56,294 nucleotides of DNA from Bryobacteraceae bacterium. Its GTDB lineage: Bacteria; Acidobacteriota; Terriglobia; Bryobacterales; Bryobacteraceae. The stretch is taken from the NCBI GenBank assembly GCA_019748195.1, contig JAIEPW010000017.1, positions 1 to 56,294 on the forward strand, written 5' to 3'. Shown here one piece after another: positions 49,697 to 56,294 of this stretch (positions are counted from its first letter, which is position 1; each line of letters begins with the position of its first letter). The position numbers and the translations under genes were made by a program. The notes beneath the pieces were generated by a model that did no database searches, had not been told where the DNA came from, and saw only the letters and a list, made by a program, of their open reading frames with translations.

Positions 49697-50761
49697 CTAC
49701 CGGCAGGCCGCGCGGGCTTCCCGCCACATACGCTCGCTGACCAGCGGTTCGCCGGCGCCGGCGAAGCGCGCCGACTCCCGGCGGATGAGCGCGGCGCGGG
49801 CGGCGGTGGACGGATGAGTGGAAACATACACCAGCCCCTCGGGCATATCCTGAGCAACCTGTTGCAGGTTCTCGAACAACTCCACCATGCCGCGCGGATG
49901 AATCCCGGCCTGCATCATCGCCTCCAGCCCGCGCCGGTCCGCATCCTCCTCGTCGTCGCGCCGGTAGCGGAGCGCGCGGAGAGTGCCCATGGTTTCCATG
50001 ACGCTCCGCGCGGCGGTTGCGTCGCCGACGGCGAGGCCGATGAGCGCGGAAGTGGAGAGTTCCCGCGCGATCGCCTTGGTCGCGTGCCGCCGCTCCACGT
50101 GCTGGATCTCGTGGCTGAGCAGCGCCGCCAGCTCCTCCGGAGTCCGGATACGGTTCCACAAGCCGGCAAAGATGAAAATCTCACCGCCGGGCAGGGCGAA
50201 AGCGTTCACCATTGGACTGCTGACCAGGCGGACGCGGATGGGATACGGGCTGCGCGGCGCCAGGCGGTTCACCGCCGCGTCCAGGACGCCGCGCAGGGCG
50301 GCGTCCTCGCAGATGTCGAGCTTGCCGAACTCGAGCGCGGACGCGGTGGCGCCCAACCGCTCCTCCCAGGACCACGGGATGAAGCCGGCTCCCTTTTCCG
50401 CGAGGGCGGGCAAAAACCACAGGAAGGCGAGGATCGCCGCCGCCACGGCGCCGGAAAGGCCCAGCAGCGCCGGCAGCGGCGCCCGCTCGGCCTTGAGGGC
50501 GCGGCTGAGCACCGGCGGCGCCTCCGCGAGCACCGCGCGATCCGCGATCACCAGCCGTGCCGGGCCGCTTCCGATTTCCCAGGTGACCGGCTCAGTCTCC
50601 AGCAGGCCCGCGGTCAGGCGCAGGCTCGCGACGGGAATCGGGAAAGGGTCGCCGTGGGCGGGACGGACGCAGGCGTACTGCTCCTCGAACGTTACGGTGA
50701 CGTCGTGCCGCGCGGCGGACCGCCCGTCGTAGTATTGGCCCGTCCACACCGTTGGCGTCAT
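49697..50761 (-). CDS. M48-family membrane metalloprotease
   Basis: The 354-residue protein has an N-terminal soluble part (about 1-100), a membrane helix (LLGLSGAVAAAILAFLWFLP) and a zinc protease domain. The motif LLSHEIQHVERRHA supplies HExxH, and RRDDEEDADRRGLEAMMQAG supplies the third-ligand Glu, as in HtpX/Oma1-type M48 proteases. Its start overlaps the YjgN-family gene end by four bases, a common pairing. It may process membrane proteins together with that partner. The frame is open upstream but that part overlaps the YjgN gene. Confidence 0.9.
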   Translation of the reverse strand: MTPTVWTGQYYDGRSAARHDVTVTFEEQYACVRPAHGDPFPIPVASLRLTAGLLETEPVTWEIGSGPARLVIADRAVLAEAPPVLSRALKAERAPLPALLGLSGAVAAAILAFLWFLPALAEKGAGFIPWSWEERLGATASALEFGKLDICEDAALRGVLDAAVNRLAPRSPYPIRVRLVSSPMVNAFALPGGEIFIFAGLWNRIRTPEELAALLSHEIQHVERRHATKAIARELSTSALIGLAVGDATAARSVMETMGTLRALRYRRDDEEDADRRGLEAMMQAGIHPRGMVELFENLQQVAQDMPEGLVYVSTHPSTAARAALIRRESARFAGAGEPLVSERMWREARAACR

Positions 50762-51720
50762 AGTCCCAGATCCCCGCCGAGATCGAGCAGCGAGGAGAGC
50801 GCGTCTCCGGTGGCGTTCGCGGTGTTGCTGCCCTGCGCGATGAGATTGAGGTCGAGGTCTCCCGCCAGCAGGATGTTCTCCGCGTAGTAGTGCATCGCTC
50901 GCACCTTGATCCAGGGAGTCAGCAGGCCCAGCGTAAACACCGTGAGCACGACGTTCAGGAAGGTCAGCACCAGCAGGCTGGGGCCGTCCAGCGAAGGCCG
51001 GAACCGCACGCCCTGAAAAGTCGTGTGCGTCCAGATATAGTTTCGCTTGCGCGCTTCCCACCAGAACCGGGAAAGCGTCAACGTGGGCCAGAAGAGAATG
51101 GCATTCAGGATAAAGCCGGAGAACAGATCGCTGCCCGTTCCGTCGAAATGGAAAGGTTCGTCGCCATAGCGCGTTCGCTGAATCAAAAAGCGCTCTAACT
51201 CGACTTGGAAAACGGGCGTATAGAACCCGAGAGTGATCACCAGAAGAAACAGGTGCTTCAGATAGAAAGGGAAGAACTCACGCAGCGTGGCGTACAGGCC
51301 GAAACGCACGCCCCGGAGGGATGTGCGGCTGTACCGGTAGCGGCGGGAGCCGAGCATGGCGACCGGGACCAGAAGCGCGAAGGCGAAGTAAATCGAGAGG
51401 GTATACGCGACTTCTCCCAGCGCGCCGCCGATCAGGAGCCTGAGGCCGGTGGCCCCCGCGAACGCCAGCACCACCGCGGCCACCATCTTCACGAATCCCA
51501 GCAGGAGTTCCCCGCCGGTTCCGTGATACTGAAAGCGGTCCCCATCCAGCTCCAGGTGGCTGTAAAGGTACTGGCGGACCCGCGTCCTTCCCCAAAACGA
51601 GTAGACGCCCAGGGTGGCGACGGTGAGCAGGAAATTGGCGAGCTGGATCCGGAATAGATCTCGCGCGTTTCCGGTGAAGATCGCCATGCGCAAGTTCTCG
51701 CCGGGGAGAAAAAACAACAC
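50758..51720 (-). CDS. YjgN-family (DUF898) membrane protein
   Basis: The 320-residue protein has about six membrane helices and the repeated DUF898 pattern: IQLANFLLTVATLGVYSFWG then RTRVRQYLYSH in the first half, and FLLVITLGFYTPVFQVELER in the second. Its function is unknown. It overlaps the M48 protease gene by four bases, a frequent neighbour. GTG 51720 is chosen because TAAACT lies six bases upstream; ATG 51687 (MAIFTGNARDLF) is the alternative. Confidence 0.85.
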   Translation of the reverse strand: MLFFLPGENLRMAIFTGNARDLFRIQLANFLLTVATLGVYSFWGRTRVRQYLYSHLELDGDRFQYHGTGGELLLGFVKMVAAVVLAFAGATGLRLLIGGALGEVAYTLSIYFAFALLVPVAMLGSRRYRYSRTSLRGVRFGLYATLREFFPFYLKHLFLLVITLGFYTPVFQVELERFLIQRTRYGDEPFHFDGTGSDLFSGFILNAILFWPTLTLSRFWWEARKRNYIWTHTTFQGVRFRPSLDGPSLLVLTFLNVVLTVFTLGLLTPWIKVRAMHYYAENILLAGDLDLNLIAQGSNTANATGDALSSLLDLGGDLGL

Positions 51721-51726
51721 GGCGAT

Positions 51727-51732
51727 AGTTTA
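51727..51732 (-). promoter_or_regulatory. -10 box before the YjgN-M48 pair
   Basis: TAAACT on the minus strand ends 6 bases before GTG 51720. Confidence 0.35.
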
Positions 51733-51763
51733 CATGAAAAGCGGAACTTATTAAAGAGAATTA

Positions 51764-52219
51764 CTAAAAGAGAAGGCGGTCGCCCACCTTCAGGCCATGT
51801 TTTTGAACCCCGCCCGCGGGAAGCTCCAGTACGAAAAGCGAAACTTTCGTACCCCCATAATTCGGGCACTCGCGCGCGGACTTGGATGGGCAGGGGGGCG
51901 TGTTCGGCGAGATTTCCACGATGCGGCGATTAGCGTCCAGCCAGACGATATCCAATGGAATCTTCACCTGATACATCCAGTAGGCGTACATGCCCGGCGA
52001 GCCATGAACGAAGAGCATCCCGCGGCCGTCCGGAAGAGAGTCGCGGAACATCATGCCGCGCCGGACATCCATTTCATGGCGCATCGTCTCGGCCATGACC
52101 GTGGCTCCGTCGGGCAGCCGGATGGCGGTGGCCTGAATCTCATCGGGTTTGACTGTTTTCAAACTGCCGCCGCAGCCCGCCAATGTAAGCAGGATTACGG
52201 CCAAGAAGGAACTTCGCAT
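51764..52219 (-). CDS. DUF192 lipoprotein
   Basis: The 151-residue protein has a signal and lipobox (AVILLTLAGC), then a DUF192 domain. The core GMMFRDSLPDGRGMLFVHGS, the segment AYWMYQVKIPLDIVWLDANR, and the ending GVQKHGLKVGDRLLF match the family. The biochemical role of DUF192 is not established. It follows the YjgN gene by 43 bases on the same strand but is upstream in transcription order, and ends before that gene starts. A TAACAT sequence nine bases before its ATG is a weak promoter candidate. Confidence 0.88.
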   Translation of the reverse strand: MRSSFLAVILLTLAGCGGSLKTVKPDEIQATAIRLPDGATVMAETMRHEMDVRRGMMFRDSLPDGRGMLFVHGSPGMYAYWMYQVKIPLDIVWLDANRRIVEISPNTPPCPSKSARECPNYGGTKVSLFVLELPAGGVQKHGLKVGDRLLF

Positions 52220-52294
52220 TCGTCTTATATGTTAGCGCGGCGACCAGTGTCCTCAAGGCGCGGGCGAACAAAGCGCGGCCCGCGGCCGTTGTCC

Positions 52295-52300
52295 TAAACT
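52295..52300 (+). promoter_or_regulatory. -10 box before tal-pgi
   Basis: TAAACT ends 6 bases before ATG 52307. Confidence 0.38.
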
Positions 52301-52306
52301 CGAACC

Positions 52307-55090
52307 ATGAACCCGCTGCAGCAACTCGGCACGTTCGGTCAATCTCCGTGGCTCGACTACATCCGGCGCAATCTGATGAGCACGGGAGAGCTGGACCGCC
52401 TGATTCGCGAGGACGGGTTGATGGGCATGACCTCCAATCCGGCGATCTTCGAAAAGGCGATCACGGCGTCCACGGACTACAGCGAACAGCTTGTTTCGCT
52501 GCAGCAGCAGCGGGAGCTGGATCCGATGGCGGTGTACGAGGCCCTGGCGATTCCCGATATCCAGGCGGCCGCGGACGCCATGCGGGGAGTCTACGAGAGT
52601 ACCGGCGGGCGAGATGGATACGTAAGCCTGGAGGTTTCGCCGTTTCTGGCGCACGACACGCAAGGGACGCTGCGCGACGCCCGGCGCCTGTGGGCGACGG
52701 TGAACCGGCCGAACGTGATGATCAAGGTGCCGGGCACCGCCGAGGGCATTCCAGCGATCGAGGAGCTGACCGCGGAGGGCATCAATGTGAACGTCACGCT
52801 GCTGTTCTCGCAGGCGGCGTACGAGGCCGTGGCGCGCGCTTACCTGCGGGGGTTGCAGCGCGCCGCCGATCCTTCGCGCATCGCCAGCGTCGCCAGTTTT
52901 TTCATCAGCCGCATCGATTCGGCCGTCGACAAGCAGTTGAAGGCAGTCCTGAAGAATGATCCCGAGCGCCTGCGGCAACTGAAGGGCAAGACCGCGATCG
53001 CCAACGCCAAGATCGCCTACCAGCTTTACAAGCAGTTGTTCTCCGGTCCGGAATGGGAGGCGCTGAGGAGCCGGGGCGCGCGGCCGCAGCGCCTGTTGTG
53101 GGCGTCCACGGGAACCAAGGACCCCGACTACAGTGACGTGATGTATGTGGACGAGCTGATCGGACCGGACACGGTGAACACGATTCCGCCGGCGACATTC
53201 GACGCCTATCGCGACCACGGCCGGCCGTCGGCGACGCTGGAGGCCGGGCTGGCGGACGCACAGGCGACGATGGAGGCGATCGCCGCGCTGGGCATTCGCT
53301 TCGAGGCGATCACGGCGGAGCTGGTCCGCGACGGCGTGAAGCTGTTCGCCGAGGCTTTCGACAAGCTTTTGAACGCGGTGGACGCCAAGTGCAAGTTCGC
53401 CGGGGGCGCCAAGATCAGCCAGCAGACGTTCACGCTTCCGGTGGATCACGCGCCCCGCGTACAGGAGGCGATCGACGACTGGCGGATCAACGGGAAGGTG
53501 CGCAGGCTTTGGTCCCGCGACGAGTCCCTGTGGACCAACTCGGGGGAATCGAAGTGGCTGGACTGGCTGGGCATCGTGGACCGCCAACTGGAGGCTTCGG
53601 CCCGCTTCGCCGAGTTCGCCGCGCAGGTGAAGGCGGCCGGGTTCACCGACGTTCTGCTGCTGGGCATGGGCGGATCGAGCCTTTGTCCCGACGTTCTGCG
53701 GGCGACGTTCGGACGCATCGGCGAGTTTCCGCGGCTGCACGTTCTCGACTCCACGGATCCGGCGCAAGTGGCGGCGGCGGAAGCGAAGATCGAGATTTCG
53801 CGGACGCTGTTCATCGTGGCCAGCAAGTCCGGCTCGACACTGGAACCGAATATTTTCAAGCAGTACTTCTTCGATCGCGCCGGCCGCAACGGCGCGCAGT
53901 TCGTGGCGATCACCGATCCGGGATCGCAGATGGAGCAGGTGGCGAAGCGCGACAACTTCGGCTGGATCTTCCACGGAGTGCCTTCGATCGGCGGCCGCTA
54001 TTCGGCGCTTTCGGATTTCGGGATGATTCCGGCCGCGGCGATGGGGATCGATGTGGCGGACTTCCTGGATCGCGCCGAGGACATGGTGGTGTCGTGTTCG
54101 TCGTGCCTGCCGCCGGAGCAGAATCCGGGCGTGATGCTGGGCATCGCGCTGGGAACGCTGGCGAAGGCAGGTCGCGACAAGCTGACGCTGGTGGCCTCGC
54201 CCGGCATCGGATTGCTGGGTGCGTGGCTGGAGCAGTTGATCGCCGAATCGACGGGCAAGCAGGGCAAGGCGATCATTCCGGTGGATCAGGAGCGTCTGCG
54301 TCCGCCGGATGGCTACGGGGCGGATCGGGTGTTCTGTTACCTGCGGCTGGAGACGGGCGCGGACGCGGCGCAGGACGCGGCCCTCGCGGCGATCGAGGCG
54401 GCGGGCCATCCGGTGATCCGGATCGCCATCGCCGACGCGCGCGACCTGGGACAGGAGTTCTTCCGTTGGGAAATCGCCACCGCGGTGGCGGGGTCGATTC
54501 TGGGAATCAATCCGTTCGACCAGCCGGACGTGGAAGCGAGCAAGATCGAGACTAAGAAATTGACTACCGCGTACGAGGAGACGGGATCGCTGCCCGAGGA
54601 GAGGCCGTTCTTCGAGGGGGAAGGCGTCCGGCTGTTCGCCGACGCGGCGAATGCCGCGGAGGTAGAGGGAGGGTCCCTGAAGGAGATCCTGCACCGGCAT
54701 CTGGAGCGCATCGGCGTGAACAATTATTTCGCGCTGCTCGCTTACGTGGAGCAAAACGCGGCTCACGAGGAGGCGCTGGCGGCGATCCGCGAATCGATCG
54801 GGAGCCGCTACGGCGTGGCGACGTGTCTGGGATTCGGACCGCGGTTTCTGCATTCCACCGGGCAGGCCTACAAGGGCGGTCCCAACACCGGCGTGTTCCT
54901 TCAGGTGACGGCGGAGGATAAGCGGGACCTGAAGGCGCCGGGACAGAAGTACACGTTCGGGGTGGTGAAAGCGGCGCAGGCTCGCGGCGATTTCGCGGTG
55001 CTTGCGGAGCGGGGACGCCGCGCGCTGCGCGTTCACCTGGGGCCGGATGCCGCCGCGGGGCTGCGGACGCTGGCCGCGGCGCTACAATAA
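52307..55090 (+). CDS. Bifunctional transaldolase/phosphoglucose isomerase
   Basis: The 927-residue fusion joins two steps of central carbon metabolism. Transaldolase (about 1-360) shows MTSNPAIFEKAI and the Schiff-base Lys140 in RPNVMIKVPGTAEG. Phosphoglucose isomerase (about 380-920) shows LLGMGGSSLCPDV, IVASKSGSTLEPN and the second signature GIGLLGAWLEQLIAESTGKQ. Such Tal-Pgi fusions are known in acidobacteria, cyanobacteria and others. The fused form would channel sugar phosphates between the pentose phosphate path and glycolysis. The UbiA gene follows after five bases. Confidence 0.96.
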   Translation: MNPLQQLGTFGQSPWLDYIRRNLMSTGELDRLIREDGLMGMTSNPAIFEKAITASTDYSEQLVSLQQQRELDPMAVYEALAIPDIQAAADAMRGVYESTGGRDGYVSLEVSPFLAHDTQGTLRDARRLWATVNRPNVMIKVPGTAEGIPAIEELTAEGINVNVTLLFSQAAYEAVARAYLRGLQRAADPSRIASVASFFISRIDSAVDKQLKAVLKNDPERLRQLKGKTAIANAKIAYQLYKQLFSGPEWEALRSRGARPQRLLWASTGTKDPDYSDVMYVDELIGPDTVNTIPPATFDAYRDHGRPSATLEAGLADAQATMEAIAALGIRFEAITAELVRDGVKLFAEAFDKLLNAVDAKCKFAGGAKISQQTFTLPVDHAPRVQEAIDDWRINGKVRRLWSRDESLWTNSGESKWLDWLGIVDRQLEASARFAEFAAQVKAAGFTDVLLLGMGGSSLCPDVLRATFGRIGEFPRLHVLDSTDPAQVAAAEAKIEISRTLFIVASKSGSTLEPNIFKQYFFDRAGRNGAQFVAITDPGSQMEQVAKRDNFGWIFHGVPSIGGRYSALSDFGMIPAAAMGIDVADFLDRAEDMVVSCSSCLPPEQNPGVMLGIALGTLAKAGRDKLTLVASPGIGLLGAWLEQLIAESTGKQGKAIIPVDQERLRPPDGYGADRVFCYLRLETGADAAQDAALAAIEAAGHPVIRIAIADARDLGQEFFRWEIATAVAGSILGINPFDQPDVEASKIETKKLTTAYEETGSLPEERPFFEGEGVRLFADAANAAEVEGGSLKEILHRHLERIGVNNYFALLAYVEQNAAHEEALAAIRESIGSRYGVATCLGFGPRFLHSTGQAYKGGPNTGVFLQVTAEDKRDLKAPGQKYTFGVVKAAQARGDFAVLAERGRRALRVHLGPDAAAGLRTLAAALQ
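55083..55088 (+). promoter_or_regulatory. -10 box inside the tal-pgi stop region, before the UbiA gene
   Basis: TACAAT lies within the last codons of tal-pgi and ends 7 bases before the TTG start at 55096. Confidence 0.4.
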
Positions 55091-55095
55091 CAAGT

Positions 55096-55971
55096 TTGGC
55101 GTCATTTTTGAACAAAGTCCGGCTCACGCTGGACATGATCCGGTTCGAGCACTCAGTGTTCGCGCTGCCGTTCGCGCTCACGGGAGCGCTGCTGGCGTGG
55201 CGTGAGGGCGGCTTCCGGCGGGAAGGCTCGGCGTGGACGCTCGTGTGGATCGTGGTGGCGATGGTGGCGGCGCGCTCCGCCGCGATGGCGTTCAACCGCA
55301 TCCTGGATCGCGACGTGGACGCGTTGAATCCGAGGACGAAGATGAGGCACCTTCCGGCGGGGCTGCTGTCGGGCCGGTTTGCCTGGGGATTCACGGCGCT
55401 GTCCGCGCTCGTGTTTCTGATCGCCGCGCGGGCCTTGAATCCGCTTTGCCTGACGCTGGCTCCGGTGGCGCTGGCGATCGTTTTCTTCTACTCATTCACC
55501 AAGCGTTTCACCAGTTTTTCGCACGTGGTGCTGGGGTTTTCGCTGGGGATCGCGCCGGCGGCGGCGTGGATCGCGGTGCAGGGGGTGCTGGACGTCCGCA
55601 TCCTGTGGCTCACCGCGGCGGTGACGTTCTGGACCGCGGGATTCGACATTATTTACTCCTGCCAGGATTACGATTTCGACCGGAATTCGACGCTGTTCAG
55701 CGTTCCAAAGAAGTTCGGGATCGCGCGGGCGCTGTGGATTTCGCGGCTGTTGCACGGCGCGATGCTGGTGTGCCTGATCGCGCTGGTGCAGGCGTTCGGG
55801 CTGGGCTGGCTGGCGTACGGGGGGATCGGCGCGATCGCCGGGCTGCTGGCGTGGGAACACTCGCTGGTGAGCGCGACGGATTTGTCTCGCGTGGACGCGG
55901 CGTTCTTCACCGCGAACGGGTACGTGAGCGTGCTGTTCTTCGTGTTCTGGGCGGCGGATATTTTGCGCTGA
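55096..55971 (+). CDS. UbiA-family prenyltransferase
   Basis: The 291-residue integral membrane enzyme has about eight helices and both Asp-rich motifs: AMAFNRILDRDVDALNPRT (NxxxDxxxD) and SCQDYDFDRNSTLFSVPKKF (second DxxxD-type). It transfers a polyprenyl chain to an aromatic acid. The sequence type fits 4-hydroxybenzoate or the futalosine-route MqnP prenyltransferase, so a menaquinone role is likely but not proven. The start is TTG 55096, five bases after tal-pgi, with its own -10 box. The palindromic repeat array begins eight bases after the stop. Confidence 0.92.
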   Translation: MASFLNKVRLTLDMIRFEHSVFALPFALTGALLAWREGGFRREGSAWTLVWIVVAMVAARSAAMAFNRILDRDVDALNPRTKMRHLPAGLLSGRFAWGFTALSALVFLIAARALNPLCLTLAPVALAIVFFYSFTKRFTSFSHVVLGFSLGIAPAAAWIAVQGVLDVRILWLTAAVTFWTAGFDIIYSCQDYDFDRNSTLFSVPKKFGIARALWISRLLHGAMLVCLIALVQAFGLGWLAYGGIGAIAGLLAWEHSLVSATDLSRVDAAFFTANGYVSVLFFVFWAADILR

Positions 55972-55978
55972 GAACAGT

Positions 55979-56294
55979 GTTTGTCAATTCTTTACGAAGT
56001 TTACTGGGGACCCTGAAGGGTCCCGCCGCGTAAACGCGGCACTACGGGTCCGGTCGCGTAAACGCGGCACTACGGGCCGGTCGCGAATACGTTTGCCAAT
56101 TCTTTACGAAGTTTACTGGGGACCCTAAAGGGTCCCGCCGCGTAAACGCGGCACTACGGGTCCGGTCGCGAATACGTTTGCCAATTCGTTACGAAGTTTA
56201 CTGGGGACCCTAAAGGGTCCCGCCGCGTAAACGCGGCACTACGGTTCCCGCCGCGTAAACGCGGCACTACGGGTCCCGCCGCGTAAACGCGGCA
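55979..56294. repeat. Array of palindromic repeats (REP-like), continuing past the window
   Basis: Units beginning GTTTGYCAATTC at 55979, 56091 and 56176 repeat with periods of 112 and 85 bases. Each carries a perfect hairpin GGGACCC-TRAA-GGGTCCC followed by the palindrome GCCGCGTAAACGCGGC and CACTACGG. The short GCCGCGTAAACGCGGC unit (or its GT variant) occurs about six times, at 56025, about 56053, 56128, 56221, 56249 and 56279. No open reading frame, CRISPR-type spacers or repeats of constant length are seen. Confidence 0.8.

Noticed and set aside
55979-56294. CRISPR array
   Set aside because: Spacing is irregular, the spacers are not unique and the units themselves are nested palindromes.

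Overview
This window looks like a chromosomal segment of a Gram-negative, high-GC, free-living bacterium, most likely an acidobacterium of the Bryobacteraceae/Solibacter type. That assignment is an inference from several things seen together: lipid A genes (lpxA, lpxD), a transaldolase/phosphoglucose isomerase fusion, many exported hydrolases, a NtrC-type regulator paired with a CHASE2 kinase, and predicted leaderless promoters. No rRNA or other marker is present to prove it.

Layout. 1-8.6 kb: two exported M24 peptidases (the first cut by the window edge), an exported methyltransferase, membrane proteins, a CHASE2 histidine kinase with a sigma-54 response regulator, and thiC. 8.6-20.2 kb: a minus-strand run of seven genes that resolves into two tandem copies of one module: a Gly-rich linker/beta-domain protein, then a giant OmpA-like protein ending in a metzincin protease motif, then an exported or lipoprotein gene overlapping the protease 3' end. 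A LysM/peptidoglycan-binding gene is added in the second copy. This is the main candidate for an undescribed system, possibly secreted protease effectors with adaptors and cognate periplasmic partners. 20.2-29.1 kb: exported MBL and VOC proteins, trigger factor, ahcY-metK, a cupin, and a GntR regulator with a class III aminotransferase. 29.1-31.9 kb: a degraded island beside tRNA-Thr(CGT), holding a truncated PIN gene fused to a truncated integrase, a Panacea (DUF4065) protein and an intact Phd/PIN toxin-antitoxin pair. 31.9-43 kb: Rieske, mutM (ATT start), msrB, a PNPOx-like protein, two amidases, a cyclase-family enzyme, a second exported methyltransferase, lpxA/lpxD, rsmI, and a redoxin-DsbD_N fusion with an in-frame TGA read here as selenocysteine, with a matching SECIS hairpin. 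43-56.3 kb: DUF1697, uvrA, a LytTR two-component pair, a TPR protein ending in CxxCH, a YjgN-M48 pair, DUF192, tal-pgi, a UbiA prenyltransferase and an array of palindromic repeats at the right edge.

How it works together. The S-adenosylmethionine cycle is represented by metK and ahcY in tandem. LpxA and LpxD act in lipid A synthesis. Two sensor/regulator pairs are fully present. A recurring signal is a TANNNT -10 box placed 6-8 bases before the start codon of operon-leading genes, without a Shine-Dalgarno sequence. Genes inside operons tend to carry a Shine-Dalgarno sequence instead. This suggests widespread leaderless transcripts and helped decide several starts.
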